From assembly GCA_026390795.1 (NCBI GenBank), contig JAPLFG010000003.1, forward strand, positions 806,001-870,000: 64,000 nt of DNA. Reading direction: 5' to 3'. The notes under the pieces are model-generated. The model was not told the origin of the DNA and ran no database searches. It was given only the letters and a program-made list of their open reading frames with translations. The position numbers and the translations under genes are program-made. The DNA comes from Ignavibacteriales bacterium. GTDB lineage: Bacteria > Bacteroidota > Ignavibacteria > Ignavibacteriales > Melioribacteraceae. Positions 1 through 9,882 of the stretch are shown here, in pieces (the stretch's first letter is position 1; each line of letters starts with the position of its first letter).

Positions 1-278
1 TGTGCTGCAATTGTAACATTTACTGGTGTACCCATATTTAATGTTTGCACTAGAGCTGGTGGAACAGTCCAACCAGTAAATGAATTTGAGCCGCCAGTTA
101 ATATTGCTGCTTTTCTATAGTATTGTTGCGCCGTTAAAGCAATGTTCGTTAGATCTATTATTACCGCTTCTCTGTTTGACTCCATAGCACTTGCAGTAAA
201 TACACTAATAGCAACTACGACTGCTATACCAATTACAATAACACCGAGTACAAGTAGTAATAATTGTTGTTGACCCAC
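1..278 (-). CDS. Pilin-like membrane-anchored protein, 3' end missing
   Basis: An open frame of 92 codons runs off the left edge of the window. It starts with GTG at 278 and has a CTCC (GGAG on the coding strand) 7 bases upstream, which fixes the start. The protein begins MGQQQLLLLVLGVIVIGIAV, a single hydrophobic helix right at the N-terminus, followed by a polar region with QQYYRK. This looks like the one-helix N-terminus of type IV pilin-like or secretion pseudopilin-like proteins, but there is no clear prepilin peptidase site and no Glu at the usual +5 position. The function is unknown. The C-terminus lies outside the window. Confidence 0.7.
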   Translation of the reverse strand, partial: MGQQQLLLLVLGVIVIGIAVVVAISVFTASAMESNREAVIIDLTNIALTAQQYYRKAAILTGGSNSFTGWTVPPALVQTLNMGTPVNVTIAA

Positions 279-528
279 AAAACATCTCCAAGAAAACTGT
301 GAACTGGTAATTTTTTCCGATTATCTCAAGTCTAAGCTTATTATTTCAATACTATACACTCAATATTCAGACCAAATTTAGTCTACCAGATATTTCATAT
401 TTTCTTTGAAAATAATATAAAAAACAAAACTATTAATGCAAAGGAAAATCTTTGACAAATTGGATGGTCTTGTCCCTTGGGTAGAACTTACCTGTAAAAT
501 AGGGGAAGTACAATCCCAGAATGTGAGA

Positions 529-2295
529 CTATTTAATGCGGATATGTAACTCGGTTAATTGTGAATCATCGACTTTTGAAGGTGATTCGTCCATAAGAGA
601 GATACCGCTGGAAGTTTTTGGGAAAGCAATTACATCTCTTATTGAGGAGCGTCCGGCAAATAACATAGCTAACCGATCAAAACCGAAGGCAATGCCCCCG
701 TGCGGTGGAGCGCCATATTTAAAAGCACCCATTAAAAATCCAAATTTTTCCTGGGCTTCTTCTTCGGTAATCCCCAAAGCATTAAACATCTTCGACTGTA
801 AACTTGAATCATGAATTCTAATACTGCCGCCGGCGATTTCATTCCCATTCATAACTAAATCATAAGCTCTTGCTTTAACAAGTGACGGATTAGTATCCAT
901 CAGAGGAATATCTTCAATTCTTGGCGAAGTAAAAGGATGGTGCATTGCGTATAAACGTTTTGTTTCTTCATCCCACTCGAACAATGGAAAATCTGTAACC
1001 CAGAGAAGCGACGGCTTTGCATCAGTTAATATTAAATTCATTCGCTTTGCCATTTCTAATCGTAAAGCACCCATTAATGCGAGCGTCTTGAGTTTAGGAC
1101 CCGCTAGAATAAATAAAAGATCTCCAGACTGCGCATTCATTTTTTTTATAATATTTTGTTTCTCTTCATCCGATAAAAATTTTGAGATTGGTGCATCAAG
1201 ATCATTTTCTTTTACACGCATCCAGATTAAACCACCTGCACCAAGTTTTTTTACAAAGTCAGTAAGGACATCCAACTGATTTCTAGTATAGTCTCCGCAT
1301 CCTTTGGCAAGTAGAGCAGTGATAATACCGCCATTTGCAACTGCATCTTTGAAAACTCTGAAATCAGATTTTGCAAAAACATCATTAAGTGTAACCATTT
1401 CGAGTGCAAAACGAAGGTCCGGTTTATCGCTGCCATATTTTTCCATTGCTTCATCAAAACTAAGACGCGGAATTGGAGAAACAAATTCTTGATTCAAGAC
1501 TTCTTTAAAAAAGTCTCTCATCAATCCTTCGACTATTTCAAATATATCTTCCACATCAACAAATGACATTTCCACATCAATCTGTGTAAATTCGTATTGG
1601 CGGTCGGCTCTTAAATCTTCATCACGAAAACATTTTACAATTTGGAAGTATCTGTCCAATCCTGCAACCATTAAAATTTGCTTATACGTCTGCGGAGATT
1701 GAGGAAGAGCATAAAATTTTCCTTTATGCATTCGGCTCGGGACTAAAAAATCTCGTGCGCCCTCTGGTGTACTCTTCATTAAAATTGGAGTTTCAACTTC
1801 AACAAACCCATTCGCATCAAAGTATTTTCTGGTGATTTGATACATCTGATGCCGAAGCAATAAATTCTTTTGCATTTCATTTCTTCGGAGGTCTAAATAC
1901 CGGTACTTTAATCGTAAATCTTCATGAGCATCAATCCCGTCTTCTATTGGAAATGGCGGGGTTTCAGCCTGGTTAAGAATTATCAGTTTATCAACCATAA
2001 CGTCAATTAATCCGGTAGGTAATGAAATGTTTTCTGTTCCTTCCGGGCGTTTTCTAACTTTTCCTTCTATAGAAATTACATACTCATTGCGTAATTTTTT
2101 GCCCTGTTCATGCGATTCTAAATTATAATTTGGTTCAAAAACAACTTGAGTTATTCCATGACGGTCTCGCACCTCAATAAAAATTACTCCTCCAAGATCA
2201 CGACGTATAGCAACCCAGCCGTTTAGTACAACATTTTGACCAACGTTCTTTTCTCTTAATTCTCCGCAGGTATGTGTTCTTTTATTAAACTTCAT
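529..2295 (-). CDS. aspS: Aspartyl-tRNA synthetase
   Basis: The 588-residue protein attaches aspartate to tRNA(Asp) in the cytoplasm. It has the bacterial layout: an N-terminal OB-fold anticodon-binding domain (about residues 1-105), a class II catalytic core with motif 2 (FRDEDLRADRQ, about residue 220), a bacterial GAD insertion in the middle, and motif 3 near the C-terminus (GIAFGFDRLAMLFAG). The length is normal for bacterial AspRS. The ATG start is followed directly by the expected OB-fold. It stands alone, with about 250 bases of non-coding sequence downstream. Whether it also charges tRNA(Asn) cannot be judged from this window. Confidence 0.97.
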   Translation of the reverse strand: MKFNKRTHTCGELREKNVGQNVVLNGWVAIRRDLGGVIFIEVRDRHGITQVVFEPNYNLESHEQGKKLRNEYVISIEGKVRKRPEGTENISLPTGLIDVMVDKLIILNQAETPPFPIEDGIDAHEDLRLKYRYLDLRRNEMQKNLLLRHQMYQITRKYFDANGFVEVETPILMKSTPEGARDFLVPSRMHKGKFYALPQSPQTYKQILMVAGLDRYFQIVKCFRDEDLRADRQYEFTQIDVEMSFVDVEDIFEIVEGLMRDFFKEVLNQEFVSPIPRLSFDEAMEKYGSDKPDLRFALEMVTLNDVFAKSDFRVFKDAVANGGIITALLAKGCGDYTRNQLDVLTDFVKKLGAGGLIWMRVKENDLDAPISKFLSDEEKQNIIKKMNAQSGDLLFILAGPKLKTLALMGALRLEMAKRMNLILTDAKPSLLWVTDFPLFEWDEETKRLYAMHHPFTSPRIEDIPLMDTNPSLVKARAYDLVMNGNEIAGGSIRIHDSSLQSKMFNALGITEEEAQEKFGFLMGAFKYGAPPHGGIAFGFDRLAMLFAGRSSIRDVIAFPKTSSGISLMDESPSKVDDSQLTELHIRIK

Positions 2296-2453
2296 AAACT
2301 TAATTTCTCTCCAGATCTAAATTTAGAGTTAAAGATAAACATTTAAGAAGGGCTATTCAACAACGCTGAAGGGAGTAAATCTCAAAAGCTGAAATTGCTA
2401 ATCTTCAATTTTTTGTCAGTTGTAAATATTCATAAAAAAATCACAGGAAATAT

Positions 2454-3674
2454 TTATTTCACCAATATCATTTTCCGGACGCTTGAATATTCGTTTGTGT
2501 TAAGAACATAAAAATATACTCCGCTGGGGAACCATTTTTTTGCATCAAATTTCACTTCATATGCATTAGGTTTTTGAACTTGATCTACAATTCTTTCAAT
2601 TTCTTTTCCCAGAACATCGTAAACAATTAGTTTAACATGAGCTTCTTTCTCAATATTGTATTTAATTATTGTTGAAGGATTAAACGGGTTGGGATAATTT
2701 TGAAATAACTCATATACTAAAGGCATATTTGGTTTTACAGACGTAAGTGTTTGTATCTTAGCATAATACGCCAATGTGCCTATCGCGGTTTTTGCACATT
2801 TTTCGAAATATGGTTTATTAATAAATGAAATGTTATCAAACGTTGTGTGATATCTTGGGTTAAAATCTTGACTAAAATATCCTTCGATAAGTAATACCGC
2901 AGAATAATTATAATTCCAAAATGAAGAGTGATCACTTGATGTGGAGCCCGGCTCAATTAAAGCAAATTTAAGTCCTATATCATAATCGAAATTTATTCTT
3001 AAAAGATTTCCGGCAATAAGATTTGAGTTACTTATACTCTTTGTATGTATTTCAGCTAAATTATCGTTGTTGCCATCCCATCCAATCATATCCATATTTA
3101 TTACGGCAATAATGCTGTCATTCCTAGAAGATGCTTGCCGGGCATAATACCCACTGCCTAATAAACCAATTTCCTCATTATCCCATAGGGCATATATTAT
3201 TGTGTAATCTGTTTTATACTTTGAAAGAATTCTCGCTGCTTCCAGTACAGCTGAAGTGCCGCTGCCGTTATCGTCTGCTCCCGGTGCGAAACTTTGATAA
3301 GGTCTATCATCAAAATGTGCACAAATAATTATTTGTTGATTCGGTTTGATAACTCCTTTTTGAATTCCTATTATATTTGCTCCACCTCCATCGAATCTCT
3401 GTAATGATGTTGTTAAGCCATATTTTTTAAATCTGTCTTGTAAATATTCTTCAGCATAAACATTTCCTATATCTGCGTTAGCTCTCGAGTAAATAAATAC
3501 GTTCCCGTTTGGAATTTTTACCGGTTTGTCTCCTGTTAGTTCTTTAAGATTTTCGTAAAGCGAATCTATGTTGACTTGATTGATTACTGAGGAGATTTTA
3601 GGATCAACTTGCGCAAAGTATAGATGAGTTTGAAAAAATAATAATAGAAATCCAAGTTGGGAAATTCTTCGCAT
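2454..3674 (-). CDS. Secreted M28-family metallopeptidase with type IX secretion tail
   Basis: This is a predicted zinc aminopeptidase of family M28. The metal-ligand pattern is present: AHFDD, GADDNGSGTSA, then WDNEEIGLLGS, NMDMIGWDG and SSDHSSFW. The N-terminus MRRISQLGFLLLFF is a signal peptide. The last ~80 residues contain YPNPFNPSTIIKYNI and end in KMILVK, a Por-type sorting domain, so the enzyme is probably exported by type IX secretion. The frame is open further upstream to 3746, but the ATG at 3674 is preferred because it begins the signal peptide and has AAGGA upstream. The extra N-terminal segment is Cys-rich and unlike a leader. Confidence 0.9.
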   Translation of the reverse strand: MRRISQLGFLLLFFQTHLYFAQVDPKISSVINQVNIDSLYENLKELTGDKPVKIPNGNVFIYSRANADIGNVYAEEYLQDRFKKYGLTTSLQRFDGGGANIIGIQKGVIKPNQQIIICAHFDDRPYQSFAPGADDNGSGTSAVLEAARILSKYKTDYTIIYALWDNEEIGLLGSGYYARQASSRNDSIIAVINMDMIGWDGNNDNLAEIHTKSISNSNLIAGNLLRINFDYDIGLKFALIEPGSTSSDHSSFWNYNYSAVLLIEGYFSQDFNPRYHTTFDNISFINKPYFEKCAKTAIGTLAYYAKIQTLTSVKPNMPLVYELFQNYPNPFNPSTIIKYNIEKEAHVKLIVYDVLGKEIERIVDQVQKPNAYEVKFDAKKWFPSGVYFYVLNTNEYSSVRKMILVK

Positions 3675-3828
3675 CTGTATAATCCTTATTTGTTGTTTGC
3701 TAATTAAGAAAAAGAAGCACTCGCAGACAAGGCAATAATTAAACACAGAGGGCAGCTTGCTTTTTTACAAATTCTACCTTATTTTTTCAGTCAAATTTAG
3801 ACATTCTCCTAATTAAATAAGTGGTTTT

Positions 3829-4293
3829 ATGCTAGATGACTTAGATATCACAATTCTTAAAAAACTCCAAGAGAACGGAAGAACAAAACGTAACGAACTT
3901 GCCGATGCTGTCGGATTATCAATTCCCTCTTTAAGTGAGCGATTAAGAAAATTAGAAGACCATAAAGTGATCGAAGGTTACTATACAAAATTAAACCGTC
4001 ACACATTTGGATATGATATAATGGCGTTCGTATCTGTTATCATGGATTCTTCTAAAAGCTATGAAAAATTTTCCGAGCATGTTAAAAAGTCTCCGGAAAT
4101 TTTAGAATGCCATTCAATTCTAGGAGAGGGTTCTCATATTTTAAAGATAGTTGCAAAAGAGACAAAAGATTTGGAAACACTTTTAAGCAAGATTCAATCA
4201 TGGCCCGGTGTTACAAGAACAATAACAAGTTTTGTTTTATCCTCAATAAAGGAAACTACGAGTTTACATTTACAAACTAAAAAGGAGTCATAA
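3829..4293 (+). CDS. Lrp/AsnC-family transcriptional regulator
   Basis: The 154-residue protein has an N-terminal winged helix-turn-helix (residues about 5-60, [20 protein letters not shown] onward) and a C-terminal RAM/AsnC ligand-binding domain with [16 protein letters not shown]. Family members bind amino acids and act as feast/famine regulators. Its stop codon overlaps the ATG of glnA by one base (TAATG), and the ribosome-binding site of glnA lies inside it. It is therefore almost certainly cotranscribed with glnA and is likely to regulate it in response to nitrogen or amino-acid supply; that role is inferred from position only. Confidence 0.93.
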   Translation: MLDDLDITILKKLQENGRTKRNELADAVGLSIPSLSERLRKLEDHKVIEGYYTKLNRHTFGYDIMAFVSVIMDSSKSYEKFSEHVKKSPEILECHSILGEGSHILKIVAKETKDLETLLSKIQSWPGVTRTITSFVLSSIKETTSLHLQTKKES

Positions 4294-5717
4294 TGGCAAA
4301 GGTATCTTCTCCTGAACAAAATGTTCTTGCTTTTATTAAGGAGAACAAAATTCAGTTCATAGATTTCAAGTTCATGGATTTCCCCGGACAGTGGCAGCAT
4401 TTTACTGTTCCGGTAAGTCAGTTTAATGAAGACTCATTCGAAGACGGGTTCGGGTTTGATGGATCTTCAATCCGCGGATGGAAAGCAATCAATGAAAGCG
4501 ATATGCTTATCATTCCTGATGCCGGTACAATGTTTTTGGATCCATTTGTAAAGGCACCAACCATCTCTCTCGTCTGCGATGTATTTGAACCGGCGACTAA
4601 AGAGAAATACTCACGCTGTCCAAGGAATATCGCTCAAAAGGCAGAAGCGTATTTAAAATCTACAGGAATTGCAGACACTGCATATTTCGGCCCGGAAGCT
4701 GAATTTTTTATATTAGATGATGTTCGATTCGATTCCGGTCCAAATTTTTCTTTTTATTCTGTTGATTCGGTTGAAGGAAGATGGAATAGTGGTCGCGAAG
4801 AAAATCCGAACTTGGGTTATAAGCCCCGTTACAAAGAAGGATATTTTCCTGTTCCGCCAACAGATCAATTGATGGATCTTCGCAATGATATGGTTTTGAA
4901 CTTAGAAAATTTAGGAATTGAAGTTGAAGCTCAGCATCATGAAGTTGCAAGTGGAGGTCAATGTGAAATAGATATGAAATTCAAACCGCTACTAACTGCA
5001 GCCGATCAATTACTGATGTTCAAATACGTAGTTAAGAATACCGCAAAACAAAACGGCAAGACAGTAACATATATGCCGAAGCCAATCTTCGGCGATAACG
5101 GAAGCGGTATGCATGTTCATACCAGTTTATGGATGAAAGGAAAACCTCTTTTTGCAGGAGGCGGCTACGCGGGATTAAGTGATATGGCTCTTTATTTTAT
5201 AGGTGGAATTTTACGGCATGCACCGGCTCTTCTCTCAATTACAAATCCAACCACAAATTCTTACAAGCGTTTAGTACCTGGTTTTGAAGCTCCAGTTAAT
5301 CTTGCATATTCATCAAACAACCGAAGTGCATCGGTCCGTATCCCTTTCGGGAATTCTCCTAAAGCAAAACGTATTGAATTTCGTTGCCCTGATCCCGCCG
5401 CAAATCCTTATCTAGCTTTCTCGGCAATTTTAATGGCTGGGCTTGATGGAATCCAAAACAGAATTGATCCGGGCGAGCCGCTTGATAAAGATATTTATGA
5501 TATGTCTCCCGAAGAATTAAAAGATGTTCCTTCAACTCCGGAATCACTTGGACACGCGCTCAAAGCATTAGCCGCCGATCATGAATTCTTATTAAAAGGC
5601 GATGTATTTACAGAAGACGTTATCAACACTTGGATAAAATATAAAATTGAGAAAGAAATTAAACCGGCAGCTTTACGCCCAACACCGTTTGAATTTGAGC
5701 AATACTTCGATGTGTAA
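4293..5717 (+). CDS. glnA: Glutamine synthetase, type I (GSI-beta-like)
   Basis: The 474-residue enzyme makes glutamine from glutamate, ammonia and ATP. The beta-Grasp domain contains [10 protein letters not shown]. The catalytic domain has the Glu-rich metal motifs ([22 protein letters not shown]), the ATP-binding NGSGMHVH, and SVRIPFG. The insert around [18 protein letters not shown] is typical of the GSI-beta subclass. A tyrosine sits where the adenylylation site lies in enteric enzymes ([11 protein letters not shown]), so control by adenylyltransferase is possible, although no such gene is in this window. A GGAG five bases before the ATG lies inside the upstream Lrp gene. A strong terminator follows. 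Confidence 0.97.
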   Translation: MAKVSSPEQNVLAFIKENKIQFIDFKFMDFPGQWQHFTVPVSQFNEDSFEDGFGFDGSSIRGWKAINESDMLIIPDAGTMFLDPFVKAPTISLVCDVFEPATKEKYSRCPRNIAQKAEAYLKSTGIADTAYFGPEAEFFILDDVRFDSGPNFSFYSVDSVEGRWNSGREENPNLGYKPRYKEGYFPVPPTDQLMDLRNDMVLNLENLGIEVEAQHHEVASGGQCEIDMKFKPLLTAADQLLMFKYVVKNTAKQNGKTVTYMPKPIFGDNGSGMHVHTSLWMKGKPLFAGGGYAGLSDMALYFIGGILRHAPALLSITNPTTNSYKRLVPGFEAPVNLAYSSNNRSASVRIPFGNSPKAKRIEFRCPDPAANPYLAFSAILMAGLDGIQNRIDPGEPLDKDIYDMSPEELKDVPSTPESLGHALKALAADHEFLLKGDVFTEDVINTWIKYKIEKEIKPAALRPTPFEFEQYFDV

Positions 5718-5739
5718 TTGGTTTATTAAATTTAATTTG

Positions 5740-5761
5740 AGCCCGCACAAGCGGGCTTTTT
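5740..5761 (+). terminator. Rho-independent terminator of lrp-glnA
   Basis: A 7-bp stem (AGCCCGC, loop ACAA, GCGGGCT) is followed by a run of T. It begins 22 bases after the glnA stop and reads on the plus strand. It reaches the stop codon of the convergent methyltransferase gene. The minus-strand reading lacks a T-run, so it probably terminates only glnA. Confidence 0.9.
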
Positions 5762-7190
5762 AATGCGGTAGAATTATTTGTTGCGTTCTGAACGCCCGCG
5801 GAAATTGACTCTTCAATCCTTCTTTTGATGCTACCGCTGTTCCAAGAAGATAATTGCCGAACTTCACAACTCGCTGCCCGCCGGTTTCAAAATATTTTTT
5901 TATAATTCCGCCGCTGAAATAAATATCAAGTTCGGCAATGCTTTCAATCTCAATGATGTTTTTAGTTATTTCTTTGCCCAGTACCTGTGCAGCTAACGGA
6001 TTGAGTTGCAAGTTTTCTCTTTTATCAATTGTACCAAGTCGTGTTCCTATCCGGTTAAATGACTCAAGATGTTCACTATACCAATTCGCATCTACAAAGT
6101 GTATATCATTGTTCTTTATTAGAAATTTGTACGAGTCGAATATGCTTGGAAAAATTCCATAGTAATTCGAAAGTCCATCTAGATATTTTCTAATTTTTCC
6201 ACTTGTTGATTTTATAAGTTCAAGTTTTCTTTCCTGATATGATGATCTCTCAACCGGTTCTGTATTATCTGTTTTAATCAGCTTAGCTAAAAAGAAACCT
6301 TCGCTGTTTATTTCCCACGGCAGTATACGATGAGTTTTTTTAAGATTGGAACTGAGCACATCGCGACCATAAGTTGTAAATCCAGGTTGACTCCTGACCG
6401 GCAATTCTATTTCGGCTAACTCAACAGGATATTTATTCAAAACTTTATTGATAACAAATTCATTTTCCTCAAGTGTTAATGTGCATGTTGAATAAACAAT
6501 TTCACCGCCTACTTTGCACATTTTAATAGCTGAGATAAGAAGACGTAATTGTTGATCGGACATAGCTTCAGCTTTGCGGATATCCCACCAATTGCTAACT
6601 TCTCCCTTTTTTTGTGTAATGCCTAAAGCGCTGCATGGTGCATCAACTAAAATTTTATCGAACCGGTTTTCAAATTGCCGGCTTAATAATTCCCCTTTGC
6701 CGTGTAGAATTCCAACATTAACAAGACTCATTTTATCTACATTAAAAACTAAACTCTTCAATCGTTCAGTAGATATTTCATTTGCAATAAGAGTTCCTCT
6801 GTTGTTCATCAATTCAGCAAGTTGTGTTGTCTTTGAACCGGGTGCCGCACACAAATCTAAAACAGCTTCATTTTCACGCGGATTTAAGACCAGTGCTGGT
6901 ATCATTGATGATAAACTTTGGATATAATATTTACCTAGAATAAACTCCAACGTTTTGCTTACAACATCACTACCGGAAACGATACGGTATGCGCTTGTAA
7001 GATTCTTGATCGATTCAAGTGTAATACCATATCTTTCCAATTGCTCAATCAGATTCTCTTTATCGGCAAATGGTGAAATTCTTAGATATGGTTTATAAGC
7101 GCTGCTGTGATATTCTGTATAGCGGTTAAGATAGGTTTTGCCAAAATGATCAAGAATATAATTTGTAATGTTGCTGCTTAGTTCGATCAA
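5760..7190 (-). CDS. RNA cytosine-C5 methyltransferase (RsmF/NSUN type)
   Basis: This 476-residue enzyme is predicted to methylate a cytosine in rRNA or tRNA with S-adenosylmethionine. The Rossmann SAM site is VLDLCAAPGSKTTQLAELM. Both family cysteines are present, in DAPCSALG and in YSTCTL. The C-terminal ~120 residues resemble the PUA-like RNA-binding domain of RsmF. The start is TTG, one base after the stop of the upstream gene, with no obvious ribosome-binding site, so translational coupling is likely. No in-frame ATG occurs before conserved sequence. The target base cannot be assigned from sequence alone. Confidence 0.9.
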   Translation of the reverse strand: MIELSSNITNYILDHFGKTYLNRYTEYHSSAYKPYLRISPFADKENLIEQLERYGITLESIKNLTSAYRIVSGSDVVSKTLEFILGKYYIQSLSSMIPALVLNPRENEAVLDLCAAPGSKTTQLAELMNNRGTLIANEISTERLKSLVFNVDKMSLVNVGILHGKGELLSRQFENRFDKILVDAPCSALGITQKKGEVSNWWDIRKAEAMSDQQLRLLISAIKMCKVGGEIVYSTCTLTLEENEFVINKVLNKYPVELAEIELPVRSQPGFTTYGRDVLSSNLKKTHRILPWEINSEGFFLAKLIKTDNTEPVERSSYQERKLELIKSTSGKIRKYLDGLSNYYGIFPSIFDSYKFLIKNNDIHFVDANWYSEHLESFNRIGTRLGTIDKRENLQLNPLAAQVLGKEITKNIIEIESIAELDIYFSGGIIKKYFETGGQRVVKFGNYLLGTAVASKEGLKSQFPRAFRTQQIILPH

Positions 7191-7191
7191 G

Positions 7192-7617
7192 TTATAAACG
7201 CGTAAGATTTAATGAATTAAAAACCTGAAGTGAAATACGTTTGAAACCTTTTGAATTAGGAAATGTTTGCTTGAAATCTTTTTCCATATCCTTCAGAAAT
7301 GAGTCCAAATGTTTTTCATAGTCGCGTACAGTTTCATAAATATGAAGATCCCTTAGCGGTAATTTTAGATTAGCCGGTTTTGTTCTGTTTCCATAAAGAA
7401 TATATTTTGCTTTGAAATGATCGTCCGTTGAAATATATGTTTCTCCTGTTTCATCGGTTATTTGATAGTTATTGAAAAAAGGAGGGGGAAGAAATAACAG
7501 TTTTCCCGGTAATGAAATAACCTCACATTCAGTATCCTTAAGAAAATCATCAGGAAATGATTTCAGTTCCTTTTTTACAATGTCAATCCAGCTTTGTGCA
7601 AACTCTTTTTCAGTCAT
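7192..7617 (-). CDS. Conserved-looking hypothetical protein, 141 aa
   Basis: I do not recognise a family. The protein is hydrophilic and mixed charge, with no signal peptide or membrane segment, so it is probably cytoplasmic. The N-terminal third is helical in appearance (EFAQSWIDIVKKELKSFPDD). The middle has a proline-rich stretch (LFLPPPFF) and a YIST-DDHFKAKYILYG stretch of likely beta structure. It sits one base before the RNA methyltransferase start, so the two are cotranscribed and a role in RNA or translation is possible but unproven. Confidence 0.75.
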   Translation of the reverse strand: MTEKEFAQSWIDIVKKELKSFPDDFLKDTECEVISLPGKLLFLPPPFFNNYQITDETGETYISTDDHFKAKYILYGNRTKPANLKLPLRDLHIYETVRDYEKHLDSFLKDMEKDFKQTFPNSKGFKRISLQVFNSLNLTRL

Positions 7618-7645
7618 ATCTTATTACCGCCAATCGGCAGCGAAT

Positions 7646-8800
7646 TTATTTTAGTGATTTAAAATTAAGATCAACCTCTTCAGGATTTTCAATCCAATCG
7701 GCAACAAATACGTTCGTATCGTGTGTCGGCTTTCTATCCGATTGTCTATTCGAACAAAAAACCAATTTTTTACCGTCATAAGAAAACATTGGGAATGCGT
7801 CAAATGTTTCTGAGTTTGTAATTTTCTCTAGACCGGTTCCGTCAATATTTATCATAAACACATCAAAAATTCGTCCGCCCTTATCAAGTGTATGATGATT
7901 TGAGCAGAACAATATTCTTTTGCCGTCAGGATGAAAAAACGGTGCCCAATTAGCTCCCGGCAGATTAGTTACTTGTTTAACGTTTTTTCCGTCGATATCC
8001 GCCATAAAAATATTTAACTCTTTCGGTTCAACATAACCATCCGCGAGAAGTTTCTTGTAAGTTTCTGCTTCTTGACCTTGCGGGCGACTTGCACGCCAAA
8101 CTATATGTTTCGAATCTCTCGAAAAGAAAGCGCCGCCATCATAACCAAGTGTATTTGTAAGCTGTAAATATTTTTTAGTTTTAATTTCATAACGCCATAA
8201 TTCTAAATCGCCGGATCGAGTGGAAGTAAAAATAATATATTTACCATTGGGAGAAACAGTCGCTTCAGCGTCATAACCTTCGCCGCCTATTAAAACTTTT
8301 GGATTAGAGCCATCTTTATTTGCCATATAAATATCGTAGGTCTTATAAATTGGCCAAACATATCTTCCACCGGAAAACATTTTTGATTCCGGACATTTAT
8401 CATCGGCAGCATGTGTGGAGGAGTAAATAATTCTTCCATCTTTTAAAAAGTAACTGCAAGTAGTTCTCCCTTCCCCGGTTGAAACAAGCATATAATGTTT
8501 TCCGTTTTCGAGCGAAGAGCCGTCAATGTTCATTTTGAAAATTTGATCGCACGGCTGGCTGTTAATTTCTTTCCAATCGCTCTGAAACGTTAACTGTTTG
8601 CTGTCAAAACTCCAATATGCCTCCGCATTGTTACCGCCAAAAGTTAACTGACGGATATTGCGCAGATGATTTTCACCGGCAAATCGAAGTGTATCGGCTT
8701 CTGGATTATAGTTTTTTTTCTGTGTTGAAGCGGTAAATAAAATAAATAATGGGAGAATAAAAAAAAGAGCGATCCGTTTAACGGATAATTTATTGTTCAT
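7646..8800 (-). CDS. Secreted TolB-like beta-propeller protein (PD40 repeats)
   Basis: The 384-residue protein has an N-terminal hydrophobic signal (ALFFILPLFILFTAS) with no lipobox cysteine. It then carries at least five PD40/WD40-like blades, visible as repeated patterns such as SFDSKQLTFQSD, SPNGKYIIFTSTRSGDLELW, SRDSKHIVWRASRP, HPDGKRILFCSNHH and SYDGKKLVFCSNRQ. Such propellers act in the periplasm or at the surface as binding scaffolds; TolB itself is one example. No catalytic domain is visible. It lies 17 bases after lgt on the same strand and is probably cotranscribed, but the specific function is unknown. Confidence 0.85.
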   Translation of the reverse strand: MNNKLSVKRIALFFILPLFILFTASTQKKNYNPEADTLRFAGENHLRNIRQLTFGGNNAEAYWSFDSKQLTFQSDWKEINSQPCDQIFKMNIDGSSLENGKHYMLVSTGEGRTTCSYFLKDGRIIYSSTHAADDKCPESKMFSGGRYVWPIYKTYDIYMANKDGSNPKVLIGGEGYDAEATVSPNGKYIIFTSTRSGDLELWRYEIKTKKYLQLTNTLGYDGGAFFSRDSKHIVWRASRPQGQEAETYKKLLADGYVEPKELNIFMADIDGKNVKQVTNLPGANWAPFFHPDGKRILFCSNHHTLDKGGRIFDVFMINIDGTGLEKITNSETFDAFPMFSYDGKKLVFCSNRQSDRKPTHDTNVFVADWIENPEEVDLNFKSLK

Positions 8801-8817
8801 ATCAAACTTTCAATGTG

Positions 8818-9630
8818 TTATTGAATTCTAATTACTTTTTTCTCTTTTCGTAAGAGAAGATAAATTCCTAAGATAACTAGAGGAATACTAAGAAGTTGGC
8901 CCATGTTAAGGAACATTCCGGCTTCGAATGGCGATTGATCTTCTTTAAAAAATTCGACAAAAAATCTAAATGAAAAAATCAGAACAAGAAATAACCCGAA
9001 AAGTAATCCCGGCTTAAATTTTCCTTCCTTATGGAAATAATACCAAAACAGAAAGAAAAAGATGAATAGATATGCGATTGATTCATAGAGTTGTGCTGGA
9101 TGACGAGGTATCATGTCAACTGAAGTAAATACAAATCCCCAAGTGGAATTTGTTGGTTTACCAATTATTTCCGAGTTAAAAAGATTACCCATTCGTATAA
9201 AGAATCCAGCCAAGGCAACCGTAATTACTACGCGGTCGAAAATCCATAGATAAGTCATTTCTTTTCTTTTTCTAACGTAAAAATAAATGGCTATCATAAT
9301 TCCAATCGCCGCGCCGTGACTTGCTAGTCCGCCTTTCCAAATTTGCAGAATTTCTTCCGGATGTTTAAGATAATATGATGGGTTATAGAAGAAACAATGC
9401 CCAATTCGGGCACCAAGTACAGTTCCAAGAATCATTATCCAAACCAAGTCATTTAGATCCTGCTCACTTTTCTTCTCTTTATTGAATATGACGAGCATTA
9501 TTTGATAGCCGACCAGGAAAGACATTGCGAAAAAAAGACCGTACCATCTAATAGTGATGGGGCCAATTGAAAAAATGTCGGGGTTTACATCCCAATAGAT
9601 CACTAAAAACCCTAAATGAATTTTCAACAA
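8818..9630 (-). CDS. lgt: Prolipoprotein diacylglyceryl transferase
   Basis: This 270-residue inner-membrane enzyme transfers diacylglyceryl from phosphatidylglycerol to the lipobox cysteine of prelipoproteins. About seven membrane segments are visible. Family motifs are GARIGHCFFYN, GGLASHGAAIG, the Lgt signature RMGNLFNSEIIGKPT, and HPAQLYES. The Arg and Glu of the signature are present, so the enzyme should be active. The annotated ATG gives a short N-terminal extension before the first helix; a later start is possible. Confidence 0.96.
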   Translation of the reverse strand: MLKIHLGFLVIYWDVNPDIFSIGPITIRWYGLFFAMSFLVGYQIMLVIFNKEKKSEQDLNDLVWIMILGTVLGARIGHCFFYNPSYYLKHPEEILQIWKGGLASHGAAIGIMIAIYFYVRKRKEMTYLWIFDRVVITVALAGFFIRMGNLFNSEIIGKPTNSTWGFVFTSVDMIPRHPAQLYESIAYLFIFFFLFWYYFHKEGKFKPGLLFGLFLVLIFSFRFFVEFFKEDQSPFEAGMFLNMGQLLSIPLVILGIYLLLRKEKKVIRIQ

Positions 9631-9796
9631 AATGAATTAACTTGCAGCGCAAATATACACTATGAAATGCAAATGATTTATAATGCAAACCTGCTCTCAA
9701 AAGTAAATTTACATAATAGGAAACTAATAAACCAACTAAACTATCATCGAAATTAACAGGATTTGTATATTTGGTGAGTTTTAATAATAGACATTT

Positions 9797-9825
9797 ACTT
9801 TTAGTGAGAATAATTTATATTTGAG
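9797..9825 (+). promoter_or_regulatory. Candidate promoter of the sensor kinase operon
   Basis: The non-coding stretch before 9883 contains TTTACT, a 16-base spacer and TATATT, which resembles a sigma-70 promoter. The -10 side also reads TATATTTG, the TAnnTTTG form known in Bacteroidetes. A second TATATTTG occurs near 9767. This is weak evidence in AT-rich sequence and the exact edges are approximate. Confidence 0.25.
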
Positions 9826-9882
9826 AAGAAATTATTCATGCCAATAAAAAGAATAGTGTGACCTTATTAGGGAAGGAAATAG

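Noticed and set aside
536-814. Plus-strand open frame opposite aspS
   Set aside because: It lies inside the well-supported aspS gene on the other strand and has no motif. The same applies to most short antisense frames in this window.
3675-3746. N-terminal extension of the M28 peptidase
   Set aside because: The extension is Cys-rich and precedes a normal signal peptide that begins at 3674 with a ribosome-binding site.
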